Positions 17,187 to 25,736 of a DNA stretch of 64,000 nucleotides are shown here, piece after piece. The position numbers were made by a program, and so were the translations under genes. The notes under the pieces are model-generated. The model had not been told where the DNA came from. It searched no databases and saw only the letters and a list, made by a program, of their open reading frames with translations. Origin of the DNA: JALZAI01 sp038207565. GTDB lineage: Bacteria; Actinomycetota; Actinomycetes; Mycobacteriales; Jatrophihabitantaceae. Position 1 is the first letter of the stretch, and every line of letters begins with the position of its first letter. The stretch is taken from NCBI GenBank assembly GCA_038207565.1, contig JBBQZQ010000008.1, positions 39,958-103,957 on the forward strand, given 5' to 3'.

Positions 17187-17858
17187 CCGATAACCGAAGC
17201 CGCGCAAGGTCACGATCTCGGGCACGCCCACGCCGCTGGGCACCTGGCCCAACTTGCGGCGCAACGCAGCGACATGGACGTCGAGCGTCTTCGTCGAGCT
17301 GTACCAGTTCTCGTCCCAGACGTCAGACATCAGCGTGGTCCGGCTCAAGGCCGTGGCGGGGTCGGCGGCGAGCCGGGCCAACAGGTCGAACTCTTTCGCC
17401 CGTAGACCGAGCTCGTGATCTCCGGCCCACGCCCGCCGCGCGGACTCGTCCACGCGAAGCGAACCAACCGTGCGAACCTCGCCTGAACCGATGGTTGCGG
17501 CGCGGCGTAGGTGAGCACGCAGCCTGGCCATCAGTTCGGTGAGTCGTACCGGTTTGCTCAGATAGTCGTCGGCGCCCGCCTCGAGGCCGACGACGACATC
17601 GATCTCGGCGTCGCGAGCGGTGAGAATCACGACCACGGTGGAAGGCTGCCGCTGGCGCACGGACCGGCAGACATCGACACCGTCGACATCCGGAAGTCCC
17701 AGATCGAGCAGAACGAGATCGAAAGGTTCGCGCGAGAGGGCATCGAGGGCCGCCCGACCAGTACGGCACCAGGTCGAGCGATACCGGTTCTGCCGCAAGG
17801 CGCCGTCGAGTGCGCGACCGATGGTGTCGTCGTCCTCGACGAGAAGGATGGACGACAT
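17160..17858 (-). CDS. OmpR/PhoB-family response regulator
   Basis: The 232-residue regulator has a receiver domain with acidic pocket EDD (8-10), phosphoacceptor Asp52 in LVLLDLGLPDVDG and Lys in YLSKPVR, then a winged-helix DNA-binding domain (SRTTLMSDVWDENWYSSTKTLDVHVAALRRKLG). It is convergent with, and overlaps by 27 bases, the permease gene. The probable cognate kinase gene is on the same strand 4.8 kb away, at the other end of the transporter block. Two tandem 20-bp repeats lie just upstream of its start and may be its own binding site. Confidence 0.93.
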   Translation of the reverse strand: MSSILLVEDDDTIGRALDGALRQNRYRSTWCRTGRAALDALSREPFDLVLLDLGLPDVDGVDVCRSVRQRQPSTVVVILTARDAEIDVVVGLEAGADDYLSKPVRLTELMARLRAHLRRAATIGSGEVRTVGSLRVDESARRAWAGDHELGLRAKEFDLLARLAADPATALSRTTLMSDVWDENWYSSTKTLDVHVAALRRKLGQVPSGVGVPEIVTLRGFGYRLEPADHRQ

Positions 17859-17889
17859 CAGCTCAGCTCCTCAGCGGGGACTCTTTGCT

Positions 17890-17929
17890 CCCAAGACGGT
17901 GCTCAGCCTCCCAAGACGGCGCTCAGCGG
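17890..17929. repeat. Tandem 20-bp direct repeat upstream of the response regulator
   Basis: Two adjacent copies of CCCAAGACGGYGCTCAGC (starting at 17890 and 17910, 17 of 18 identical) lie 32-71 bases before the regulator start codon. A 20-bp period places both on the same face of the helix, as expected for a winged-helix regulator bound as head-to-tail dimers. Autoregulation is inferred. Confidence 0.6.
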
Positions 17930-18068
17930 ATGCTGCACCACGCCAGAATTGCGAGGCCCCGACCCGAGAGTAGGGGCCGACGGTAGGAAACGGCTGGACG
18001 CTCAGCGTGCTGCACGCTCGGGACGCGTATGGTCCGCGCAAATGCGAGGCACGCGGAGGGGTCTGATC

Positions 18069-18782
18069 ATGAGTGGGTTTATCGGGCGACGCTGGACATT
18101 GTGCGCGATGTTCAGCGTGCTCGCTCTGATTGCGACCGGGTGCACGAGCAGGTCTGGCCGATCCGGGCCGGTCTCGCCGGCTGCGACGGGATCATCGACG
18201 TCCTCGGCAGCGCCGTCGAAGTCCGGCGCGGCAATCGCCAAGTACGGTCAGCCGGCCGTCGACGCCGCAGTTAAGGAAATGCTCAGGTTTAGCTTCGGCA
18301 GCGGGTGGAGCTCGCATTTGATCAGCATTCACGTCGATCAGGTGACGCGTAACGACTTTGCGCCAGTCCTGTCGTACCTGACCGCCGAAGCAGCGTCGAG
18401 ATTCAACACCGTGCTCGCCAAAGTGCTCAAGCACGACAAGATTGCGATCCGGACGCTCGAAGGGGCCATATTCTTCGGCATCAAGGGAGCGAATGGCAGT
18501 CGACCCATCCGCTCCGGAAAAGTCGTGACCGACCGTCGATATACCCAGGTAGCGGTAGGACTCGACCGCGCGCACGGCGCGGACCGAATGTCGGTGACTT
18601 TCACAGCTAAAGCGAATATCAATCTACAAGACCAAGCCGGCAAGAATTATGTGCTGCCGACCGAACGAAAGGTACGTTACCTGCTCGTTCCCAATACCGG
18701 CGCAGACCAAAAGAGCAAGCCTTTCCTCATCGCCGGCTGGTTGAACAAGATGACTGCCGGCAAAATACAACCGGCCAAGTAG
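18069..18782 (+). CDS. Putative lipoprotein, unknown family
   Basis: The 237-residue product has a signal peptide ending in lipobox LIATGC (Cys25), a Ser/Ala-rich spacer, then a domain of about 190 residues (ISIHVDQVTRNDFAPVLSYLTAEAASRF...). I do not recognise the domain. The ATG at 18069 has GGAGGGG seven bases upstream; the open frame extends further 5' only by chance. The next lipoprotein gene starts directly after its stop, so the two are one transcript. AT content is slightly higher than in neighbours, consistent with an accessory gene. Confidence 0.7.
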   Translation: MSGFIGRRWTLCAMFSVLALIATGCTSRSGRSGPVSPAATGSSTSSAAPSKSGAAIAKYGQPAVDAAVKEMLRFSFGSGWSSHLISIHVDQVTRNDFAPVLSYLTAEAASRFNTVLAKVLKHDKIAIRTLEGAIFFGIKGANGSRPIRSGKVVTDRRYTQVAVGLDRAHGADRMSVTFTAKANINLQDQAGKNYVLPTERKVRYLLVPNTGADQKSKPFLIAGWLNKMTAGKIQPAK

Positions 18783-19382
18783 ATGAAACCTAGCGAGCAG
18801 GCGGTCAAAGTATTCGGAAGTCACCCGCTGAAGTGGGTCGTCGCAACTACCGCGTCGGCAGTCCTGGTAACCGCAGCCTGCACCAGCGGAGGCGACAACA
18901 CCGGTGCCACGCCGACGAAGACGTCCACGAGGGCAACCCTTCCGACGTCGGCGACGACAGCACAATCATCAGGCAGGTCTGCCCGATCGAAGGTGAACGC
19001 GAGCGACATCGCCCTCATCGTGGCGATGTACAACCGCATCAGCGAGGCGTTTCGGCGCAACCCCGACGACGGCGTGCGAGCGATCATCGCCACCCAGTAC
19101 CCGGGAGACCGCGCCGACGTCGGCTTCGCCCGTTGTATCAATGCGGTCAGTCCCGGAGCGAAGTCGCTCCCGCGTTCAGCGAGCCTGCGGTTCGTGCCGA
19201 ATATCGCGAGCGTCATGCCTGACCCCGGTTACACGGTCACTTCGGATCACGTGCACGATCTCCGCCCAAGCGGACGGATATACACCACCGAGGTCACCAT
19301 TACTCAGGGTGAACGATCCACCGTCCACGAGCGCCATCAGGTCGTACGCGACGGTAGAGCCTACCAATTCTCCACATGTTAG
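18783..19382 (+). CDS. Putative lipoprotein, unknown family
   Basis: The 199-residue product has a long N-region and lipobox VTAAC (Cys33), a Thr/Ser-rich linker (40-68), and a globular part of about 125 residues with two cysteines (FARCINAVS and the C-terminal STC), which could form a disulfide outside the cell. The start codon abuts the previous stop with no gap, so translation is likely coupled. Family unrecognised; a role with the preceding lipoprotein is the best guess. Confidence 0.7.
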   Translation: MKPSEQAVKVFGSHPLKWVVATTASAVLVTAACTSGGDNTGATPTKTSTRATLPTSATTAQSSGRSARSKVNASDIALIVAMYNRISEAFRRNPDDGVRAIIATQYPGDRADVGFARCINAVSPGAKSLPRSASLRFVPNIASVMPDPGYTVTSDHVHDLRPSGRIYTTEVTITQGERSTVHERHQVVRDGRAYQFSTC

Positions 19383-19422
19383 GCGACCTCATCGGGCTCG
19401 TCCGCACGCGGGCGCCGTCCAT

Positions 19423-20067
19423 TCAGACCGAGACTTCCGCTCGAAGTTGGGCAATGTGCGTGGTGGCTGCCCGCTCGGCGGTCCGCAGGAGTGCTGCGAC
19501 CTCGTCGGCGGTGCGCTCACTGTGATCGTTCCAGCGGGTGAGATCGCGAATCTGGGCGGCGCGGACGGACGGTGCCGGGCACCAGCGCACCGGTTCTTCC
19601 GGGCCGCGGTAGAGGGTGTGCCACGTCAAGTCGAGTGCCCGCTGGACAGGCTGCGTGCCGGCTGTGGCGGGGCCCCCGCCGGCGAGCACGATGGCGCCGA
19701 CCAGGCAGGCGCCGGCCACAGGCGTCCCGTTGTTGCGGTTCGTGTCGTCAGCGGTGCTCGTGCGCTGATCACTGTGACCGGGGCGGTAGGCGAACCAGTT
19801 GTTCTGGGTCCAACCGGCATGAATCACGCTGCGGGCTTCGGCAATGAGCGTCTGGAGGTGGTGCAGTTCGGCCAGTTGACCGGCGCGCCGATCATGCTCT
19901 GCCAAGCGTTGCCGTTCCCGGGTCCGCTCGCGCAGACCGCGCAGACCGCGTCTGGCTGATAGGACATGGCGCGCGGCGGGTGTTGCCAGCTCGATCCTCA
20001 CAACGATCTCCGTCCAGGGCGGTTGGTCGTGGCCCCAGGTGCGGGCACTGATCGTGGTCGTCATCAT
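19423..20067 (-). CDS. DUF6197-like protein
   Basis: The 214-residue product contains, from about residue 70, the pattern of the actinobacterial DUF6197 family: a helix with AGWTQNN, a small-residue GACLVGAIVLA helix, then RWNDHSERTADEVAALLRTAE near the C-terminus. The N-terminal 65 residues are Arg-rich and less typical. Function is unknown; the family occurs in variable regions and mobile elements. It is convergent with the lipoprotein gene. Confidence 0.55.
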   Translation of the reverse strand: MMTTTISARTWGHDQPPWTEIVVRIELATPAARHVLSARRGLRGLRERTRERQRLAEHDRRAGQLAELHHLQTLIAEARSVIHAGWTQNNWFAYRPGHSDQRTSTADDTNRNNGTPVAGACLVGAIVLAGGGPATAGTQPVQRALDLTWHTLYRGPEEPVRWCPAPSVRAAQIRDLTRWNDHSERTADEVAALLRTAERAATTHIAQLRAEVSV

Positions 20068-20175
20068 ATTTGCCGCAGCGCGAGATTGGCCTGGGTGAGC
20101 AGTGCGAAGTTTGCGACTCGCTCACCCCGGCGGCCAGGGCGCACGAACCAAAACCGCCCCGGCGCCGCCCGGCTC

Positions 20176-20998
20176 CTAATTGTCCCGGGAGCCGGCGAAC
20201 CCGCCGTTGGCGCAGTTCGTGGATCTCGGCGAGTGGAACTGGTGCTTGAAGTAGGCGACGTATCTCCGGAAGACCCCGCGGTTGGTGGTCTTCACCATCT
20301 GGTTGTCGTCGATCAGCACTTCGCTGGGTGTTTGGTCCTGCGATCCGGCGATCACTTCGCGCAGACCCCCGACACTGATGATCACCACCTTGTCGTGGCT
20401 TAGCTCGCAGCTTGGGTTGAGTGAGGTCGACAGCACCTCGCTCCCGCCGCGGTTGCGCGCTCGAAGCCGCGAGACGGTGATCCACTTGCTGTGATCGATG
20501 CTGCCGACGACGCCGGACACGCATGCCCGGGCACACGAGGCGATTCGCGCGAAGGAAAAGGCGCGGTGGAACACACGCCACATCCTGGACGGGTACCAGG
20601 AACGTCCGACGAACACGTTGACCCGCACCGGTGGTATGTGTGCATCAGCTTCAGGACAGTGATCATCCGCGCAACGGCTGCGCCACCGACGGTGACGAAC
20701 CACGACTCGATGTCGATGGTGGCCCCGTCCGCCGCGGCGCAGATCAACGCTTCGATGCGGTGCGCCAACTGCGAGTTGGCGCCTCCGTGGATGTCCTGCC
20801 ACATGTGCGGGCCGGACCTGCTCAGCCCGATGCCAGGACAGATATGGGCTGCGCTGGCGGCGGAACCAGTTGGGCGTGGGCATTCGTAGCCCCGGCCGGG
20901 GATGCGAGGACCGTGAGTACGCCAGCCAGGAGCGCGGCGATGACCGCGCGGATCAGGGGTGCGCGCCGTCCCGGTTCGCGCGATTGCCTGCTCAGCAT
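20176..20998 (-). pseudogene. Secreted phospholipase D-like protein, two frame breaks
   Basis: Three frames together read as one protein. A signal peptide (APLIRAVIAALLAGVLTVLA, ATG at 20998) is followed by ATIDIESWFVTVGGAAVARM and MHTYHR, then VRVNVFVGRSWYP and the HxK-containing IDHSKWITVSRLRARNRGG with VLSTSLNPS, which fits the PLD/Nuc HxK(x4)D-like site. The switches fall near 20825 (GGG run) and 20622 (GG run); one added G at each would restore the frame. The C-terminus ends normally with FAGSRDN. It may be a recent pseudogene or carry sequence errors. A secreted phosphodiesterase or nuclease is the expected role. Confidence 0.6.
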
Positions 20999-21139
20999 GG
21001 GTGCCCGTCGATGGTCACATGGACCGGTCTGGCGTGGTCTCTCAAACACCACAATCGGACGCCGCGTCCGGTACTTGAGCGAAGCGTCCTGCCAGGTGGC
21101 AGCGGGTGTCTGCGGACTTGCCAGAGACCCGGGGCGGCC

Positions 21140-21616
21140 CTACAGCGTGAACCAGACCGTCTTGCCGGGGCAGCGATGATGCGGGTGATAGCCCCACCCG
21201 CTGGCGAGACTCGCGACCAGGAACAGGCCGCGACCTGATTGCCGGGTGGGTCCCTGGCGCTCGCGCGCGAAGACGGGTACTGAGTCCCCGTGGTCGGCGA
21301 CGGCGACACGCACCGAGCGCGGCGTGACGTGCACGACGAGCCGGACCTCGGGGCGCCCGTGTTGCAGCGCGTTGCTCACCAGTTCGGAGGTCAACAGTAT
21401 GGCGTCCTCCCGAAGCTCGGCCGGCAATCCGTGGACGTCGTGCTGCAGCCATCGGCGGGCCAGCGCGGCCCCGCCGAGGGTCTCAGGCAGGACGAGCACC
21501 TGCCCGACAGTGTGTCCCGCTTCGCCGAGTTGGTGGCGAAGGTCCGGCCGCAGCGCTGCGGACACGACTGCTCCGTCTCCGGGGGAATCTTGAGGTTGAT
21601 CGACTGCGCTTGCCAT
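21140..21616 (-). CDS. RsbW-like ATP-binding protein (anti-sigma/HATPase)
   Basis: The 158-residue product is a single HATPase_c domain of the RsbW/SpoIIAB type found as free-standing proteins in actinobacteria. Visible motifs are the N-box (LTSELVSNALQHGRPEV), G1 (VADHGDSVP) and G2 (SGRGLFLVASLASGWG). Such proteins phosphorylate anti-sigma antagonists or bind sigma factors. No antagonist or sigma gene is adjacent, so the partner is unknown. The ATG at 21616 has GGAG upstream; the open frame extends 18 codons further but with unlikely sequence. Confidence 0.85.
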   Translation of the reverse strand: MASAVDQPQDSPGDGAVVSAALRPDLRHQLGEAGHTVGQVLVLPETLGGAALARRWLQHDVHGLPAELREDAILLTSELVSNALQHGRPEVRLVVHVTPRSVRVAVADHGDSVPVFARERQGPTRQSGRGLFLVASLASGWGYHPHHRCPGKTVWFTL

Positions 21617-21797
21617 AGGTGCTCCACGGCGACGTCTCGGCTCGACACACGCGCGGGTGGTGCGCCACACCGGACGGCGTCCGTTGCAACGGCGATCTGA
21701 GAACGGGATGAACGTTCAGCGCCCGCTCACGCGAACGGGACCGGCGGCTTGAATCCCAACCACGTCCGTCCTACCCAGTTATGACAATTTGTTCACA

Positions 21798-21821
21798 TTA
21801 GGGTGCAACGTCGCACCCTAA
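21798..21821 (-). terminator. Intrinsic hairpin terminator of the methyltransferase gene
   Basis: TTAGGGTGC and GCACCCTAA form a perfect 9-bp stem with a 6-base loop, 13 bases beyond the methyltransferase stop. It is flanked by an A/T run (six A on the plus strand), so it can work in either direction. The region is locally AT-rich. Confidence 0.7.
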
Positions 21822-21834
21822 AAAATGTCGGACG

Positions 21835-22503
21835 TCAGCCCGCCAGCCGCCGGGCGACAACGGCGTAGAGCGGGTCGCCCCGGTACGGGGCGCCGTCCGC
21901 CCCCGTAGCCGGGGTGCGCAGGGAGGCCGTGGGTTCGCCGAACCCGCCGGCCAGCCGCAAGTAGTCGACGACGATCGCGCAGCGCTGGGCCTCGCTCGCG
22001 GCGAGCCAGCCATGCACTGCCTTGTTCGGGAAGCACCGGTTGGAGAAGGTGACGGCTACGGGGGCATCAGGACGCAGCACACGGGCAGCGTCGGCCAGCA
22101 CCTGCACCGGCCGGACCAGGTAATCGATCGACACGCAGCAGAGCACGGCGTCGAACGAGGCGTCCGCGAAGGGAAGTCCGGGCTTGCGATTCAGATCCTG
22201 GACGATCCGCTCGGTCGCCATCGGGTTGGCGTGCAGCTCAACCGCATTCATCCCGAGCGCGACGAGCTCGTGCGGTGCCCGGCGCAGATGCGAGACCCAT
22301 GACGACATCAGGTCGAGCACTCGACGTGGTCGGCCGTCGGCGCCGTCCACGCCGAGCTCGGCGTAGAGCTTTCCGACTGCGGCAACCGCGCCGTCGTCGA
22401 TGTGGGTGACGAAACGGGTCGGCCGGTAGAAGTGGCTGTCGGGCGAGGCGTCGTCGCGGTGGAAGAACCATTCCGCGAAGGAGTCCGGCAGCCGTTTCAC
22501 CAA
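21835..22503 (-). CDS. Class I SAM-dependent methyltransferase
   Basis: The 222-residue product has a methyltransferase_11-like core: RRVLDLMSSWVSHL as motif I (with MSSW instead of the glycine-rich GxGxG), acidic VELHANPM, and FDAVLCCVSIDYLVRPVQVLADAARVLRP as motifs IV-V. The altered motif I and FSNRCFPNKAVHGW tail match a family often annotated only as methyltransferase-domain protein; the substrate is unknown. The gene stands alone, with a terminator hairpin downstream. Confidence 0.8.
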   Translation of the reverse strand: MVKRLPDSFAEWFFHRDDASPDSHFYRPTRFVTHIDDGAVAAVGKLYAELGVDGADGRPRRVLDLMSSWVSHLRRAPHELVALGMNAVELHANPMATERIVQDLNRKPGLPFADASFDAVLCCVSIDYLVRPVQVLADAARVLRPDAPVAVTFSNRCFPNKAVHGWLAASEAQRCAIVVDYLRLAGGFGEPTASLRTPATGADGAPYRGDPLYAVVARRLAG

Positions 22504-22948
22504 TCAGATGTTACGAGGTGCCCGAAATGCGGTTCAGAACGCGAGCGTGAGGGCGGTCATGATCAGCAACAAGCCGGCCACCATCATCCGTTACCGCGAG
22601 ACTGTGGTCCGATGTGCGCCGCCACTCTCGGATCAGCTCGATCGTCATGAGCGCGATACTACTCTATGACTATTGAATAAGTAAGCAATGTGGCCATGCG
22701 AACAGACGTTGTCGACAAGGTGGTTGAGCACCGAGGTGGCGGCCATGGCCCTGTTCGTAGCGCTTTGCAACCCCAGCCGGGTCGGCGATAATCGACAAGC
22801 AGGGTAGTGCCGCGTGCGCTCTCGCGGGGGAGACGCCGCGGCGCTACCTTGCGTGCGTCCAGCACAGGTTCCGGCGTGGGTACGGCAGGTGACAGCGATC
22901 GGAGACCTGCGCGGTCCCGCGCGACGGCGTCCGGGCACAATCGAGGGA
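22504..22948. other. Intergenic region upstream of the alditol oxidase gene
   Basis: About 445 bases hold no gene I can support. A tiny hydrophobic frame (MMVAGLLLIMTALTLAF, minus strand near 22540-22595) is open but too short to call. An AT-rich patch around 22650-22690 (ACTATTGAATAAGTAAG) could hold promoter sequence for either direction. Confidence 0.4.
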
Positions 22949-24211
22949 ATGGACGTCGCACTGCGCAACTGGGCCGGCAATGTCGAATTTGCCGCCTCGG
23001 CCCTGCACACCCCGGCCACCGTCGAGCAACTGCAGGAGCTGGTGTCCCGCGCGCCCCGCATCCGCGCTCTGGGTTCCGGGCACTCCTTCAACGCGATCGC
23101 CGACACCACCGGCGAGCTGGTCTCGGTCGGCAAGCTCGAACTGCCGATCACGATCAACCTCGATGCGTCGACCGTGACCGTCCCGGGCGGGGCACGCTAC
23201 GCCGAGGTGACCAACGTCCTGCACGCACAGGGCTGGGCGCTGCACAATCTGGGTTCCCTGCCGCATATCTCGGTTGCCGGCGCCTGCGCGACGGGAACCC
23301 ACGGATCCGGCAACTCCAACCGCAACCTGGCCGGAGCCGTCGAAGCGGTGGAGTTCGTGCGCGCCGACGGCGAGCTGAGGCATCTGGCTCGCGGGGACGC
23401 CCACTTCCCGGGAGCAGTGCTCGCCCTCGGCGCACTCGGTGTCGTCACCCGGCTGACCCTGCGCATCGAACCGGCCTATTCGATGCGCCAGGATGTCTAC
23501 CTGGACATGGGACTCGACGCGGCCGCGGACAATGTCCAGGACATCCTCGCCGCCGCGTACAGCGTCAGCATCTTCACCGACTTCGCGACGCCGGAAGTCG
23601 TGGACATGGTGTGGCTCAAGAGCCGCGCGAGCGCGAGCGACCCGCCGGCGGACACGGTGTGGCTGGGCGCCCGACTCGCCACGATGGCGCAGCACCCGCT
23701 GCCGCGCTTCGACCCGGCAGCGACGTCACCGCAGCTCGGGGCGGTCGGGCCGTGGCACGAGCGGCTGCCGCACTTCCACCAGGACTTCACTCCCAGCAAC
23801 GGTGCGGAGTTGCAGTCCGAGTACTTCCTGCCGCGCGGGGCCGCACCCGACGTGTTGCGTGCGCTGCGTGCCGTTGCCGAGAGGCTCACCGGTCCGCTGC
23901 AGGTTTTCGAGATGCGCACGGTCGCAGCCGACGACCTGTGGTTGAGCCCGTGCTCCGGCCGCGACACCGTCGCCGCTCACTTCACCTGGACGGCCGACCT
24001 CGAGGACGCCCGTCCCGCCGTGCAGGCGGTTGAGGCGGCGCTGGCGCCGCTGGACGCGCGTCCCCACTGGGCCAAGGTGTTCCTCGGCGCCGACGGCAGC
24101 ACGTTCGAGCAGATCTACCCCGGGCTGCGGGACTTCCGCCACCTGGCCACGGAGCAAGATCCGAACCGCTGTTTCGGCAACGATTTCCTCGCCAGCTTCG
24201 TGTACGGGTGA
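22949..24211 (+). CDS. Alditol oxidase / D-arabinono-1,4-lactone oxidase family FAD enzyme
   Basis: The 420-residue product matches the length of Streptomyces alditol oxidase. It has an N-terminal PCMH-type FAD domain with the flavinylation site ALGSGHSFN (His45), a GTHGSGNSN loop, and a C-terminal ALO domain ending with the typical CFGNDFLASFV. It oxidises polyols such as xylitol or sorbitol, or sugar lactones, with O2, giving H2O2. The ATG at 22949 follows GAGGG; the longer upstream frame is not conserved-looking. Substrate choice within the family is inferred. Confidence 0.88.
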   Translation: MDVALRNWAGNVEFAASALHTPATVEQLQELVSRAPRIRALGSGHSFNAIADTTGELVSVGKLELPITINLDASTVTVPGGARYAEVTNVLHAQGWALHNLGSLPHISVAGACATGTHGSGNSNRNLAGAVEAVEFVRADGELRHLARGDAHFPGAVLALGALGVVTRLTLRIEPAYSMRQDVYLDMGLDAAADNVQDILAAAYSVSIFTDFATPEVVDMVWLKSRASASDPPADTVWLGARLATMAQHPLPRFDPAATSPQLGAVGPWHERLPHFHQDFTPSNGAELQSEYFLPRGAAPDVLRALRAVAERLTGPLQVFEMRTVAADDLWLSPCSGRDTVAAHFTWTADLEDARPAVQAVEAALAPLDARPHWAKVFLGADGSTFEQIYPGLRDFRHLATEQDPNRCFGNDFLASFVYG

Positions 24212-24223
24212 CGTGCACGACAA

Positions 24224-24463
24224 CTAATGAGTGCGGCGCCCGCGCGGGCGGTCGGAGTCGTCGTTGCGCGCGCGCCGCGACGTGGGCCCGAAGGAGTTTC
24301 GGCCCCAGATCCGATCACGCGACTGCTTCTTCGCCGCGCGGATGCGCGCACGGAACTCCGGTCCCGAACCGATCGGGTGGCCGTTCTTGCGATCATGCCG
24401 GTCGACGAGGTAGGCGACGGCGATGGCGCCGAACAGGATCAGCGCGATGACCAGCAGGAACAT
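24224..24463 (-). CDS. Small single-span membrane protein
   Basis: The 79-residue product begins MFLLVIALILFGAIAVAYLV, one membrane helix at the extreme N-terminus, followed by a strongly basic tail (Arg/Lys-rich, ending RGRRTH). The start was set at the ATG 24463, where the helix begins. The gene is convergent with alditol oxidase (12-base gap). Function unknown. Confidence 0.6.
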   Translation of the reverse strand: MFLLVIALILFGAIAVAYLVDRHDRKNGHPIGSGPEFRARIRAAKKQSRDRIWGRNSFGPTSRRARNDDSDRPRGRRTH

Positions 24464-24567
24464 GGCTCCAGTGTCACCAATTGCCGTCCGACTGCCAAAC
24501 GTCCCGGTCGACTTCTGCAGATCAGCGCCCGCGCCAGCCGGGTCGGCCACGGCCCTAAGGTGGCTGC

Positions 24568-25080
24568 ATGACCGACGATCGGCTCGACATCACAGCTTTG
24601 ATCATGGACGACCACGAATGGTTTCGGCGCCAGTTCGCCCGGCTGGACGACGCCCGCGACGACACCGCCGAACTGGGCGCGATCTGGGAACCACTCGCGA
24701 CGCGCCTGGACACCCACGCGCAGGCCGAGGAGACCATCTTCTATCCGGCGCTACTCAAACGGGGCGAGGAGGCCGAGGACGAGACCGACGACGCGATCCG
24801 CGATCACAACAAGATCCGGGACGCCGTCGCTGCGGCTCGCCAGCACCAGGTCGGTTCCGACGAATGGTTCGAAGCGGTCGGGCACGCGCGAAAGGAGAAC
24901 ACGGAGCATCTCGGCGAGGAGGAGGACGAGGGACTGCCTGACTTTCGGCGCAACGCGAGCTGGGAGATGCGCGCGCGCTTGGCCGAGCTATGGATGCAGT
25001 TCTACGCCGCCCACCCGGACGGCAAGGGCATCGACCCGAGCGACCGCGATCCCGAGCAGTTCCTCGCCGAGCACGGCTGA
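24568..25080 (+). CDS. Hemerythrin domain-containing protein
   Basis: The 170-residue product has the HHE cation-binding pattern: DDHEWFRRQF, HAQAEETIFYPAL, DHNKIRD and HLGEEEDEGLPDF, supplying His and Glu ligands for a di-iron site in a four-helix bundle. Actinobacterial members bind O2/NO or protect against oxidative stress. AAGG precedes the ATG. It is a lone gene, separated from convergent rdgB by a strong hairpin. Confidence 0.9.
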   Translation: MTDDRLDITALIMDDHEWFRRQFARLDDARDDTAELGAIWEPLATRLDTHAQAEETIFYPALLKRGEEAEDETDDAIRDHNKIRDAVAAARQHQVGSDEWFEAVGHARKENTEHLGEEEDEGLPDFRRNASWEMRARLAELWMQFYAAHPDGKGIDPSDRDPEQFLAEHG

Positions 25081-25103
25081 CCGCGCTGCGCTGGGCAGCG
25101 CGG
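25081..25103. terminator. Bidirectional hairpin between convergent genes
   Basis: CCGCGCTGC and GCAGCGCGG form a perfect 9-bp stem with loop GCTGG. It begins directly after the hemerythrin stop and lies 40 bases beyond the rdgB stop. There is no T-run, as is common for actinobacterial terminators. Confidence 0.65.
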
Positions 25104-25142
25104 CCGATCTCGTTGTTGTCGATCGAGGGCGACCGCGGCCAG

Positions 25143-25736
25143 TCAGCTGCTGGCGAGTCGGGCGGCCAACGCGCGCAGCGCCTGACCTCGGTGGCTGATC
25201 GCGTCCTTCTCTCCCGTCGGCAGTTCCGCGCTCGTGCGTTCCTGGCCGTTCGGCACGAAGATCGGGTCGTAACCGAAACCGTTCTGGCCACGCTTGCGGC
25301 GCACGAGCCGCCCCGGCATGCGGCCGTGCTCCACGATCTCTGCGTCCGGTGCGACGTAGGCGACTGCACAGACGAACGCCGCACCCAACCGATCCTCCGG
25401 GGTGTCCACGAGCTGCTCGAGGACGAGACGCAGATTGGCCTCGTCGTCACCGTGTCGACCCGACCAGCGCGCCGACAGCACGCCCGGCATCGCGTTCAGC
25501 GCGTCCACGCACAGACCCGAGTCGTCAGCGACTGTGGGCAGGCCGGTGTGCGCGAACCCTTCCCGCGCCTTGAGCAAAGCGTTGTCCTCGAACGTGGCAC
25601 CGCTCTCGGGCACTTCGTCATAGGGCGCGACGTCATCGAGCCCGACCACCTCGAGTCCGGGCACCGCCGGAGCGAGGATCCGGCGCAGCTCGGCCAGCTT
25701 CTTCGGATTGCGCGAGGCCAGCAGAACCCGAGTCAT
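25143..25736 (-). CDS. rdgB: RdgB/HAM1 non-canonical purine NTP pyrophosphatase
   Basis: The 197-residue enzyme hydrolyses dITP, XTP and similar nucleotides to monophosphates. Visible are the substrate-binding LASRNPKKLAELR start, TFEDNALLKARE, VADDSGLCVDAL (catalytic Asp) and the C-terminal FGYDPIFVP and SHRGQALRAL. The ATG at 25736 overlaps the rph TGA (ATGA). The rph-rdgB pair is the standard actinobacterial operon. Confidence 0.96.
   Translation of the reverse strand: MTRVLLASRNPKKLAELRRILAPAVPGLEVVGLDDVAPYDEVPESGATFEDNALLKAREGFAHTGLPTVADDSGLCVDALNAMPGVLSARWSGRHGDDEANLRLVLEQLVDTPEDRLGAAFVCAVAYVAPDAEIVEHGRMPGRLVRRKRGQNGFGYDPIFVPNGQERTSAELPTGEKDAISHRGQALRALAARLASS

Noticed and set aside
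22540..22595. 17-residue hydrophobic frame MMVAGLLLIMTALTLAF
   Set aside because: Too short, and no supporting context or conservation that I can show.
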